Positions 54,794-64,000 of a DNA stretch of 64,000 nt are shown here, piece by piece. Within the stretch, counting starts at the first letter, position 1. Every line of letters starts with the position of its first letter. A program made the translations under genes and the position numbers. Where the stretch lies: assembly GCA_937996235.1 (NCBI GenBank), contig CALKVK010000030.1, forward strand, positions 124,001 to 188,000, given 5' to 3'. The DNA comes from an uncultured bacterium. GTDB lineage: Bacteria > Planctomycetota > JAJSAM01 > JAJVHW01. The notes beneath the pieces were generated by a model, which had not been told where the DNA came from, did no database searches, and was given only the letters and a program-made list of their open reading frames with translations.

Positions 54794-55022
54794 GGAGGGA
54801 CTCCTGGGAAGGAGATGGGGGCCGGGGAGAGCGGGGGGCGCGCGAGGGCGCGCGGTGGCACGCGACGAACCGGTGGGGGAGGAACTCGGAGCCCGGACGA
54901 TGCCGGAACCTGTCTCCTCGCCGTCGCGAACCGGTGCGGTCGCGGCCTACGGGCCGCGCCCGACGCACCGTGCGAATCCTATTCGCGAACGGCGTGAGCG
55001 CTTTTCGCAGACGTGATCGGAA

Positions 55023-55775
55023 TCACGCTTCGCGGGTCCGCGGCAGCGCCGCAACTCGGCGCGGCAGGCTGAGTTCTGTCGCGGGCGGGAAGCGGTGCGG
55101 GAGCCCGGCCGCGTAGCGCATGCGCACGGTCGTCCCGTCCACGCGGACGCGCGAGTAGCTCTGCGTCGCGGCGCGCTCGTGTGTCATCGAGACGGACCAG
55201 ACGAAGCCCTCCGCGTGGCGGCTCCGGTGGAACGCGTCGAGCACGTCGGCGTCGAGCCGGCCCGCCAGGGCGACGAGCGCATCGAGCGTCCGGCGGCGTA
55301 CGTCGGCCACCTCCGCGGTGCGGACGGGGCACGACACCAGCGGTGCCGTCGGCGCCTCCGTCGCCACGCGGCCGGCCGCGCGGTCCCATGCGACCGCGAC
55401 CGTCTCGGCCGGGTCGAGGACCAGGAGCCGGAACGAGCGGTAGAGGTCGAGGTCGGACGCGTGCAACGCCGCTGTCACGTCGCGGGCATCGTGCGCGTCG
55501 GCGAGGTCGAGCAGAAGGAGGCCACGGCTGCGGAAGCGCGCGTCGGGCTCGGCGTCCTCCGCGGCGACGTAGGCGTTCAGGAGGCAGAGGGCGAGCCCGC
55601 GGTCGTTGACCGAGACCCACGTGCCGCCGCCGTCGGGGTCGGTCGGGGCGAGCACGGCGCTCCGCGGCAGCGAGCGCGCGCTCGGCGCCTCGGCGGGGGC
55701 GCGCGCATGGCGCTCGTCGCGGTTGCAGAACAGCTCGTAGCCGTCCTCGGTCCGGAGCCAGGTGACGGTGCACAT
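55023..55775 (-). CDS. NRDE-family (TANGO2-like) protein
   Basis: This 250-aa protein begins MCTVTWLRTEDGYELFCNRDE; the CNRDE motif near residue 17 names the family. RSLPRSAVLAPTDPDGGGTWVSVND near 33 and LLNAYVAAEDAEPDARFRSRG near 65 are also typical. Cys2 would become N-terminal after Met removal, as in Ntn hydrolases, and this Cys is conserved. The mammalian homologue TANGO2 is implicated in lipid and haem handling; bacterial functions are unclear. It is divergent from transketolase across 255 bp. Confidence 0.88.
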   Translation of the reverse strand: MCTVTWLRTEDGYELFCNRDERHARAPAEAPSARSLPRSAVLAPTDPDGGGTWVSVNDRGLALCLLNAYVAAEDAEPDARFRSRGLLLLDLADAHDARDVTAALHASDLDLYRSFRLLVLDPAETVAVAWDRAAGRVATEAPTAPLVSCPVRTAEVADVRRRTLDALVALAGRLDADVLDAFHRSRHAEGFVWSVSMTHERAATQSYSRVRVDGTTVRMRYAAGLPHRFPPATELSLPRRVAALPRTREA

Positions 55776-56030
55776 CGGCGGGTTCTCGGTCCGGGACGCC
55801 CTCGCAGCCCCGTTCCGTCGAGGCTACGCCGAGCCGCGCGGACGGCGGCGACGCAACGCCGCGTCCGGGGCGGTGCGCGCGCCCGCGCGCCCGCGGCTCC
55901 CCCGGACGGAGCGGGCCGGGCGGAAAAGGCGGCGCCGCGGCGGGGGCACCGGGGGAGGATCGGACGCGGTCCCCGGATGCGGTCGCGGGCGCGCACGGAC
56001 GTGTCCCCGCGCCGAGGGACAATCCCGCCC

Positions 56031-58106
<2,076 letters not shown>

Positions 58107-58125
58107 ACCGCAGCCGCGCTCCCGA

Positions 58126-59388
58126 CTACGTCGTCGGCTTCGGGACGACAGCGCCGAGGAACTCGAGCAGACGCGCCGCCGCGCACTCCGGTGCGATGTT
58201 CTCGCGCGCCCAGGCCCGGCGCTTCTCGCGGCCCTCGACGCTGAGGTTCCCCGGACGCACCGCGTCGATCGCGATCCGCCGCGTGGTCTCGCGGACGTCG
58301 CCGAGCCCGACGACGACACCCAGGTCCGTGGCGCCGCACAGGTCGCTCTGGTCTCCGATCTGCGGCGTCAGGACGGGTCGCGCGCCGACCGCCAGGTACT
58401 CGCCGAACTTGACCGGGCAGGCCACGCGGTTGACCGGGGAGTCCGCGCGCAGCAGCAGGCCGTAGTCGGCGGCGGCGAGCTGGTCCGCGACGGTGTCCGG
58501 CGACTCCTGCCGCACGATCGCGCCGGGGACGCCGATCGTGGAGACGACCGCGCGCGCGTGGGCGACCTCCGGCGTCAGGAGCAGCAGCCGGCTCTGCGGG
58601 AACTCGTCGCGGAGCGCGCGCGCGAGCAGTGCCGTCGCCTCCGGAAGCTGCCACGCGGCGAGCGTGCCGCTGTACGCGAGGACGAGCGCGTCTTCGGCGA
58701 GTCCGAGGCGCGCGCGCGCAGCTGCCCTCCGCGCCTCGCCGTCGTCCGGAGAGCGCGCGTGGTTGGGGAGACGCAGCACGCGGTCGGCGGCGACCTCGTG
58801 CAGCTCCTGGACGCGCCGCGCCATCGCGCGGCTCACGGTCACGACCGCGTCGGCGCCGCGGCAGGCGGCGGACTCCTGCTCGCGGTAGAGGCCGAGCATG
58901 CGGCGCTCGTCGGCGCTGAGCTCCGCCTCCTCCTTCCCGAGGCTGAGCAGGTACTCCTCGGGCCGCACGCCGCGCTGGTCGTGCACCACGAACGGGCCGC
59001 GCCCGCCCGTCCGTCGCAGGTGCTCGCGCGCCGCGATCCCGACGAGCGCCGCCCGCGGCTGTCGGCAGAACAGGACGGCGTCGACGAGCCCGCGGTCGCG
59101 CAGCTCCACCGCGAGCCGCTCGCCGGCGCTCTCGAAGCGGGTCGTCCGCGGGCGGTGGGTGAGCGTGATGGGCGAGCGCCCGGTCGCCTGGGCCAGCGCG
59201 TCGAGCGCGCGCCGGTGCGTGCTGCGTTCGCCCGGCAGGAACAGCCGCCGCGGCGTCGTGAACGCCGCGGCGTCGACCTGCTCGCCCGCCGCCCGCAGCG
59301 CCGCCAGCAGCGGCCCCGTCTGCGCGCGGACGACGGGCGCCGTCACCTCGGCGTAGACCAGCGCCACGATCGGGCGTCCGAGGCTCAC
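58126..59388 (-). CDS. GT-B glycosyltransferase (group 1/4-like)
   Basis: The GTG start overlaps the stop of the upstream methyltransferase-like gene (GTGA); the frame's extension beyond it is antisense-like. The 420-aa product has an N-terminal Rossmann half with TPRRLFLPGERST and GPFVVHDQRGVRPEEY. A C-terminal half carries VTVSRAMARRVQELH near 200, LVLAYSGTLAAWQLPEA near 255, and the sugar-nucleotide end segment LLRADSPVNRVACPVKFGEYLAVG near 345. This is the GT-B layout of family 4 glycosyltransferases. It probably decorates a surface polysaccharide or lipid; donor and acceptor are unknown. Confidence 0.84.
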   Translation of the reverse strand: MSLGRPIVALVYAEVTAPVVRAQTGPLLAALRAAGEQVDAAAFTTPRRLFLPGERSTHRRALDALAQATGRSPITLTHRPRTTRFESAGERLAVELRDRGLVDAVLFCRQPRAALVGIAAREHLRRTGGRGPFVVHDQRGVRPEEYLLSLGKEEAELSADERRMLGLYREQESAACRGADAVVTVSRAMARRVQELHEVAADRVLRLPNHARSPDDGEARRAAARARLGLAEDALVLAYSGTLAAWQLPEATALLARALRDEFPQSRLLLLTPEVAHARAVVSTIGVPGAIVRQESPDTVADQLAAADYGLLLRADSPVNRVACPVKFGEYLAVGARPVLTPQIGDQSDLCGATDLGVVVGLGDVRETTRRIAIDAVRPGNLSVEGREKRRAWARENIAPECAAARLLEFLGAVVPKPTT

Positions 59389-60071
59389 CGGGTGTCCTCG
59401 TGGTCGCGCGGGACGCGCAGCGACGCGAGCACGCGCACGGCGTCGCGCGCGGCCGGGAGTCCGGAGCCGACCTCGAGGCGCGCCTCGAGCTCGAACCCCT
59501 CGTCGCACGCCTCGTCGACCGCCGCCTGCGGCGTGAAGGCGTGGAGCTCGAGCGCCGACGCGTCGTCGATCGTGACGGCAGGCGTGCCCGCGCCGACGGG
59601 CGCGCGCCGCCAGCGCACACCGCGCGGTCGTGCGAGCTCGCCCGCCGCGGCGTCGGGCACGTCCTCCAGCTCGAGCAGCAGCCGTCCGCCCGGCCGCAGC
59701 GCGCGCCGCGCGCCGCGCAGCACCAGCCGACGGTCGAGCGCGCTGGCGACGGCCCGCCACGGCGTCGAGGGGATCAGCACCGACGCGACCTCCGCGGGCA
59801 CCTCCATCTCGCGCGGGTCCTCGGCCAGGAGCGTCACCGACGACGCGGCGCCGAGCGCGCTGCGCGCCCGCGCCAGGGCCGTGCGGGAGGAGTCCACGGC
59901 GATGACCTGCGCACCACGGTCCGCGAGGGCGGCCAGGAGCGCGGGCCGCCCTGCCCCGAGCACCACGATCGCGCGACCGTCCGCGTGGCGCGAGCACAGC
60001 TCGGCGAGCCGCGCGTCGTCGTCGGGGCTCGCGTCGCGGAAGCGGACGTCGGCGAGATGCGGCGGCAGCAC
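59385..60071 (-). CDS. SAM-dependent methyltransferase-like protein
   Basis: I chose the GTG at 60071 (LPPHLADVRF), giving 228 aa; the upstream frame looks non-coding. Class I features are motif I AIVVLGAGRPALLAALADRG near residue 35, the acidic residue ending strand 2 in VIAVDSSRTALARARSAL near 58, and GGRLLLELEDVPD near 135. The motif I glycine pattern (GAGRPA) is slightly unusual. The target is unknown; translational coupling to a glycosyltransferase suggests modification of the same glycan or lipid. No Shine-Dalgarno is clear. Confidence 0.72.
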   Translation of the reverse strand: MLPPHLADVRFRDASPDDDARLAELCSRHADGRAIVVLGAGRPALLAALADRGAQVIAVDSSRTALARARSALGAASSVTLLAEDPREMEVPAEVASVLIPSTPWRAVASALDRRLVLRGARRALRPGGRLLLELEDVPDAAAGELARPRGVRWRRAPVGAGTPAVTIDDASALELHAFTPQAAVDEACDEGFELEARLEVGSGLPAARDAVRVLASLRVPRDHEDTR

Positions 60072-60143
60072 GGCGCCGAGGGTAGCGGTTCCCGCGCGGC
60101 CGCTCACGGTCGGGCGCGGGGCGAGCCGCCGCTGCCGCCGGGC

Positions 60144-60149
60144 TATCCT
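60144..60149 (+). promoter_or_regulatory. Candidate -10 element (TATCCT) giving a leaderless transcript
   Basis: GGC followed by TATCCT ends only 6 bp before the GTG at 60156, so transcription would begin at or next to the start codon. No Shine-Dalgarno is present between them. Confidence 0.4.
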
Positions 60150-60155
60150 CGCCGC

Positions 60156-60593
60156 GTGACGTCCGAGCCGGATCCGCGCGCCCGAGCCGCCACGTCCGGT
60201 CGGTCGCCGTGGCCGGGCGGGGGCCGCGCCGTGCGGATCCCGGGCCCCGTCGGATGCCTCGCCCTCCTCGTCACGCTGCCGCTCGCCGCGCTGGCGTTCC
60301 TCGTCTCCGCGATCGCGTCGCGCCTCCTCGGCGGCGTCCGGACGGCGCCGGCCGGCAGCCTCCCGACCGACGGTGCGACGGCCCTCCTCGTGACGAAGAT
60401 GGCGCTCGACGACGACTTCGACCGGGCCGACGCCGAGATGGCGGGTGTCCCGCTCGACGGCGGTGCGTCGGTCGAGGCGCTGCTGCTGCGCGCGCTCGAA
60501 CTGCGCTGGATGGAGCGCAAGGGCGCCCGCTACGGCGTCACCTCGCGGGGGCGGGCCCAAGCGCCCGAGGTCGCCCGCCGCGCCGGGTTCTGA
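60156..60593 (+). CDS. Small single-span membrane protein of unknown function
   Basis: A GTG at 60156 opens 145 aa. Residues 1-25 are polar and Arg/Pro-rich; a membrane helix follows at about 28-60 (GCLALLVTLPLAALAFLVSA). The remaining cytoplasmic part (LLVTKMALDDDFDRADAEM, LLRALELRWMERKGARYGV, TSRGRAQAPEVA) looks like a small winged-helix-like fold, but I recognise no family. The close -10 box suggests leaderless translation. It converges on the phosphatase-like gene with a hairpin between. Confidence 0.6.
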   Translation: MTSEPDPRARAATSGRSPWPGGGRAVRIPGPVGCLALLVTLPLAALAFLVSAIASRLLGGVRTAPAGSLPTDGATALLVTKMALDDDFDRADAEMAGVPLDGGASVEALLLRALELRWMERKGARYGVTSRGRAQAPEVARRAGF

Positions 60594-60641
60594 CGCGCCC
60601 GGCGTCCCCGGTCCGCGGCCCGTGGGGCAGCGTCGGAGTCG

Positions 60642-60660
60642 GTGTGCCGGACCGGCACAC
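60642..60660. terminator. Short perfect inverted repeat between convergent genes
   Basis: GTGTGCCGG (60642-60650) and CCGGCACAC (60652-60660) are exact reverse complements around one base. The repeat lies between the stops at 60593 (+) and 60674 (-). It could be a terminator or, because of its tight symmetry, a protein site. Confidence 0.45.
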
Positions 60661-60673
60661 GGGATGGGCGCGC

Positions 60674-61132
60674 TCAGCTCAGGCGGGCGCGCAGCAGTTC
60701 GACGACGCGCGGCTCGAGGGCGGTCGCGACCTCGCGCAGCGCGCGGGGCTCGAGCCCCACGACGCGCGTCTCCGGCCACGCGACGAGCTGCGCGGCGGCC
60801 TCGAGGCCCGGAACGGGGACGTCCGTCAGGGTGACGATCACGTCGGCGGCCGCCACGAACTCGGGTGCGACGGGCAGCGGGAACTCGTCGGCCGGATCGG
60901 TGCCGAGCTCGCGGAGGAGCGCGTCCACCCCGGGCGCCAGCTCCGGCGCCGGCTCCACGCCGGCTGCTCGCGCTGCCACGCGCGCCGCTCCGCCGCGGCG
61001 GGCGAGTGCCGCGGCGATCTGCGACGCCCCGTCCCCGCGTTCGCAGACGAAGAGGAGGTCGAGCGCGCCCGTGTGCTGTCCACGTGCAGTGCGTGCCGAC
61101 GCGCGCAACAGTTCGCGCGCGAAGCGCAGCAC
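60674..61132 (-). CDS. Low-molecular-weight phosphatase/ArsC-like protein with degenerate active site
   Basis: The GTG at 61132 gives 152 aa; a TTG 13 codons later is an alternative start. The fold is read from LDLLFVCERGDGASQIAAAL near residue 28, where the LMW phosphatase/arsenate reductase P-loop C-x5-R-S should be. Here the essential Arg position is Ala (CERGDGAS). Later segments fit the family: ELGTDPADEFPLPV and ADVIVTLTDVPVP near 105. The catalytic Asp-Pro after the Trp (WPETRVVGLEP) also seems altered. It is probably not an active phosphatase or arsenate reductase; a binding or regulatory role is inference. Confidence 0.65.
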   Translation of the reverse strand: MLRFARELLRASARTARGQHTGALDLLFVCERGDGASQIAAALARRGGAARVAARAAGVEPAPELAPGVDALLRELGTDPADEFPLPVAPEFVAAADVIVTLTDVPVPGLEAAAQLVAWPETRVVGLEPRALREVATALEPRVVELLRARLS

Positions 61133-61404
61133 TCGGGGTGCAGGCGGACCCGGATGGCGTGCAATCCCGAGGCGTTGCTGCGCGACGCGCAGGCAATGCG
61201 CCACCGCTGCGGGTCCGAACCGGTCACCGTTCTCCGCGGCGTCGCCGCCGCGGCTCTGCTCGTCGCCCCTCACGACGTGCCTCCCGTCGACCCCACGGTC
61301 TGCGCACCGCCGGGTCTCGATCCGTCGGCCGCCCGCGCCAGCCCGCGCGACCGGCCCGTCTGGAGCGGACGGCGCCGTGGCGCCGCCGTCCCCTGTTCGA
61401 GCGC

Positions 61405-61950
61405 CTACTGGGCGCCGATCAGGCGCCGCACGTAGGCGACGCCCTTCTCCGTGAGTGCATAGTGCCCGCGAGCCGAGCCGGAGTCGAAGAAGCGCTGCGT
61501 GCGCTTCATGATGCCGAGCGTGTTCGCCAGGCTCTTCGGCGGCGTCGCGCCGACGAGGCTGAAGCACGCGTTCAGGCTGTCGATGCTGAACTCCTTCTTG
61601 TCCCGGTGCTCGCGCAGGAAGTACGCGAAGATCAGGATCGTCTCCTGCAGTGCGCCGCGGCCCTCGCGGCTGCGCGCCCGCTGGTAGAAGTCCTCGAGCG
61701 ACGGCGCGCCTGCGGCGCTCTCGCTCGGGGCGGGGGCGCCGCCCTCCGCAGGAGCCGCGGGCGCGCCCGCCGACGCCGCGGGGCTCGTGCCCGCCGCTCC
61801 GAGCTCGCGGACCACGCGCGGCAGCACGAGCGCCACCTGTGCGTCGACGAACGCCTCGTCGCCCTCGAACTCGAGCGCGAGCCCGGGGGCCTCGAAGCGG
61901 AAGACCGCGGGCGCCTGCGCGGTGTCTCGGACGCCTTCGTTCGGGATCAT
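61405..61950 (-). CDS. Paralogous protein B of a coupled pair, unknown function
   Basis: The ATG (complement of 61948-61950) overlaps the stop of the upstream paralogue (ATGA). Of 181 residues, about 12-45 form a small domain (FRFEAPGLALEFEGDEAFVD). A Pro/Ala/Glu-rich linker follows at about 50-80. A C-terminal helical domain covers about 85-180 (TILIFAYFLREHRDK, FSLVGATPPKSLANTLG, GHYALTEKGVAYVRRL), resembling a winged helix. Its relative upstream has the same layout. The family was not recognised. Confidence 0.72.
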   Translation of the reverse strand: MIPNEGVRDTAQAPAVFRFEAPGLALEFEGDEAFVDAQVALVLPRVVRELGAAGTSPAASAGAPAAPAEGGAPAPSESAAGAPSLEDFYQRARSREGRGALQETILIFAYFLREHRDKKEFSIDSLNACFSLVGATPPKSLANTLGIMKRTQRFFDSGSARGHYALTEKGVAYVRRLIGAQ

Positions 61951-62489
61951 CGTGCCGCCGCTCCGTCCACCCGCAGCGCCTCGTCGAGCGGGGCCGCACG
62001 CTCCGAGCCGCGCGAACTCGTGACGCCGAGGAGCTGCCGCGCCCGCTCGATGCCGGTCGTGTTGAGCATGTACTCGCCCCGCCGCTCGGTCCCGAGGATC
62101 AGGTTGTGGTCGCGCTTGAGCGTGCCCAGGATCTGGAGCAGGCTCTTCGGCTCCGGCATGCCGACGTCCTCGAACGCGCGCCGGATGTCCTCCGACGTGA
62201 AGATGAACTTCTTGAACGACCGCATCCAGAGCGCGAACACCAGGATGCTGTCCTGCATCGTGAGCTTCATGCCGTCCGGCACGTGGCGCGCGAACCAGGT
62301 CGCGAGGTCGGGCGGCTGATGTGCGCTCGCGCCGTTCGTGGCGGCCGCGCGCGTCGCGGCGGACTTGCCCGCCGTGCGCTCGACGAACGGCAGGAAGGTC
62401 GCGAGGTGGCGCCGCACGAACGCCTCGCTGCCGGTGAGCTCGAAGGAGACGCCCCCCGAGACGAATCGGAATGTCGTCGATGACGTCAT
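61947..62489 (-). CDS. Paralogous protein A of a coupled pair, unknown function
   Basis: This 180-aa protein starts at the ATG complementary to 62487-62489. The N-terminal domain FRFVSGGVSFELTGSEAFVR (about 6-25) and the C-terminal SILVFALWMRSFKKF, EDVGMPEPKSLLQILGTLKR and GEYMLNTTGIERARQLLG match the downstream paralogue position by position. It adds a basic tail. It is probably cytoplasmic, with no signal or membrane segment. The two likely form a heteromer. A 210-bp spacer separates it from divergent tldD. Confidence 0.72.
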   Translation of the reverse strand: MTSSTTFRFVSGGVSFELTGSEAFVRRHLATFLPFVERTAGKSAATRAAATNGASAHQPPDLATWFARHVPDGMKLTMQDSILVFALWMRSFKKFIFTSEDIRRAFEDVGMPEPKSLLQILGTLKRDHNLILGTERRGEYMLNTTGIERARQLLGVTSSRGSERAAPLDEALRVDGAAAR

Positions 62490-62699
62490 GGGTTCGATCG
62501 AGGGAGTGCCCCCGCGTGTCCTTCCCGAGTCCACCCTCGAGGGGCCCCAACGTAACACCCCGTCCGCCGCGGTCCCACTCCCATCCCCCCGGTCCGCGAC
62601 GCGCCCGCGGGCGGTCCGGGCGGGCGGCAATCACTGGTCAGAGCCCCCGCGGACGCCGAGACTCGGCGCCGCGCCGCGTGCCCGGCGCCGGAGGTCCTG

Positions 62700-64000
62700 A
62701 TGCTCGAGCGCCACCCGTGGGACGGGACCGATCCGGCCGCGCTCGGCCGCGTGCTCGCCGTCGCCCTCGGCAGGGGCGGCGACCTCGCCGACGTCTTCGT
62801 CGAAGAGCGCTCCGAGGCACGGCTCGTGCTCGACGACGGCATCGTGCGCTCCGCCTCCGCGGGCACGGTCGGCGGCACGGGCGTCCGTGTCCTCTCCGGG
62901 GAGCGGACCGGCTACGCGTTCACCGAGGAGCGCGCCGAGCGCGCGGTCCTCGACGCCGCGCGCACCGCCGCGGCGATCGCCGACGACCCGCGCGACGTCG
63001 CCCCCGTCCGCGTCACGCGCGGCCGCCGCCGCGACCTGTACCGCGCGCCTGAGCCCGGCGACGCGTACAGCCCCTCGCAGCGCATCGCGCTCGTGCGGCG
63101 TGCGTACGAAGCCGCCCGCGCCGTCGATCCGCGCATCGTGCACTGTGTCGTCACCCTCGAGGAGCAGGTGCGGCGCATCACGATCGCGTCGTCCGTCGGC
63201 GTCGTGGTCGACGACGTCCAGCCGATGACGTCGCTCCGCGTCCGCTGCGTGGCGGAGGAGGGCGGCGTGCGCACCACCGGGAACGCTGCGTGGAGCGCCC
63301 GGCGCGCCCTCGCGGACCTCGACGCGACGCTGCCCGAGGACGAGGCGCGCAGCGCCGCCCTGCAGGCGGTCGGCAACCTCGCCGCACGCCCGGCGCCGAG
63401 CGGGGCGTTCCCGGTCGTCCTCGGCAACGCCTGGAGCGGCGTGCTGCTGCACGAGGCCGTCGGCCACGGCCTCGAGGCCGACTTCAACCGCAAGGGTCTC
63501 TCCCGCTACTCCGGGCAGATCGGCGAGCGCGTCGCGTCGCCGCTCGTCACCGTCATCGACGACGGCACGCGCGCCGGCTCCCGCGGCAGTCTCAACGTGG
63601 ACGACGAGGGCCACGTCTCAGGGCGCAGCGTGCTGATCGAGAACGGCATCCTGCGCGGCTACCTGCACGACCGGCTGTCCGCACGCGTCATGGGCGCTGA
63701 GCCGACGGGCAACGGCCGCCGCGAGAGCTACGCGTGCGTGCCCATGCCCCGCATGACCGACACGCTCATGCCCGCCGGCGGTCACGATCCCGAGGAGATC
63801 ATCCGCTCCGTCGAGCGCGGGGTCTACGCCGTCCGCTTCGGCGGCGGCCAGGTCGAGATCGGGAAGGGCGACTTCGTCTTCGCCGCGACCGAGGCGTACC
63901 TGATCGAGGGCGGCCGCGTGACGGCGCCGCTGCGCGACGTGACGCTGATCGGCAACGGCCCCGAGGTGATGTCGCGCGTCACGATGGTCGGCACCGACTT
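62700..64000 (+). CDS. tldD: TldD metalloprotease, 3'-truncated by window edge
   Basis: The ATG at 62700 has GGAGGT 5 bp upstream. The 433 residues visible run off the end in frame. The protease motif HEAVGH lies at residue 251 (LLHEAVGHGLEADFNRKGLS). The family segments DDGTRAGSRGSLNVDDEG near 283, PTGNGRRESYACVPMPRMT near 338 and FGGGQVEIGKGDFVF near 380 follow. TldD forms a heterodimeric zinc protease with TldE/PmbA and matures peptide products and antitoxins such as CcdA or microcin-like peptides. The pmbA partner is not in the window and may lie just beyond the right edge. Confidence 0.95.
   Translation, partial: MLERHPWDGTDPAALGRVLAVALGRGGDLADVFVEERSEARLVLDDGIVRSASAGTVGGTGVRVLSGERTGYAFTEERAERAVLDAARTAAAIADDPRDVAPVRVTRGRRRDLYRAPEPGDAYSPSQRIALVRRAYEAARAVDPRIVHCVVTLEEQVRRITIASSVGVVVDDVQPMTSLRVRCVAEEGGVRTTGNAAWSARRALADLDATLPEDEARSAALQAVGNLAARPAPSGAFPVVLGNAWSGVLLHEAVGHGLEADFNRKGLSRYSGQIGERVASPLVTVIDDGTRAGSRGSLNVDDEGHVSGRSVLIENGILRGYLHDRLSARVMGAEPTGNGRRESYACVPMPRMTDTLMPAGGHDPEEIIRSVERGVYAVRFGGGQVEIGKGDFVFAATEAYLIEGGRVTAPLRDVTLIGNGPEVMSRVTMVGTD

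Overview
This is a 64 kb piece of a very GC-rich chromosome from a bacterium that looks like an uncultured member of the Planctomycetota. The lineage is inferred from gene content. There is a protein with the H-X9-DG motif typical of planctomycetal pseudopilin-like proteins, a PEP-CTERM-like surface protein, several very large secreted proteins built from IPT/TIG, FG-GAP/VCBS and carboxypeptidase-regulatory repeats, and a DUF1579 gene. Myxococcota cannot be excluded without a tree. I see no rRNA, tRNA, CRISPR array, prophage or intact insertion sequence. Both ends cut genes: an FG-GAP protein at the left edge and tldD at the right edge.

Layout. 0-5.2 kb: an FG-GAP surface protein, then a membrane pair of NfeD-like protein and flotillin. 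5.2-9.5 kb: an intergenic stretch with short repeats, a HEAT-repeat secreted protein, a DUF1579 protein, and a BlaI/M56-peptidase regulatory pair with a candidate BlaI operator. 9.6-15.3 kb: a secreted GGNDxY-repeat/HEAT protein and a VIT-vWA-PDZ membrane protein. 15.4-21 kb: an acyl-CoA/electron-transfer module (crotonase, acyl-CoA dehydrogenase, thioredoxin-like ferredoxin, ETF:ubiquinone oxidoreductase), with yceH and sfsA. 21-27.2 kb: a coiled-coil protein, then a translationally coupled ArsR-methyltransferase fusion and cobalamin-dependent metH. 27.4-38.6 kb: two giant paralogous carboxypeptidase-regulatory-repeat proteins on opposite strands, with an esterase, two lipoproteins and a parvulin PPIase. 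38.6-47 kb: fbp, a TPR-like lipoprotein, an H-X9-DG protein, amidohydrolase plus MOSC, Nudix, an HNH protein and a membrane-anchored hydrolase. 47-50 kb: transaldolase and glucose-6-phosphate isomerase. 50-56 kb: a second IPT/FG-GAP giant, the PEP-CTERM protein and an NRDE protein. 56-64 kb: transketolase, a glycosyltransferase/methyltransferase pair, a small membrane protein, a degenerate LMW-phosphatase-like protein, two tandem paralogues of unknown function, and tldD.

Central sugar-phosphate metabolism (fbp, tal, pgi, tkt) is spread over about 20 kb and could supply a non-oxidative pentose phosphate and gluconeogenic route. The most interesting signal is at the tal/pgi junction. The two halves of what is elsewhere a single bifunctional protein sit in frames offset by -1. 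The junction carries a perfect slippery heptamer, a 7-nt spacer and a GC hairpin, which suggests programmed -1 frameshifting.

Operons commonly use 4-base GTGA or ATGA stop/start overlaps. Convergent gene pairs are often separated by long perfect hairpins without U-tracts. Many plus-strand genes have a GC-TANNNT box (-10-like) just upstream.
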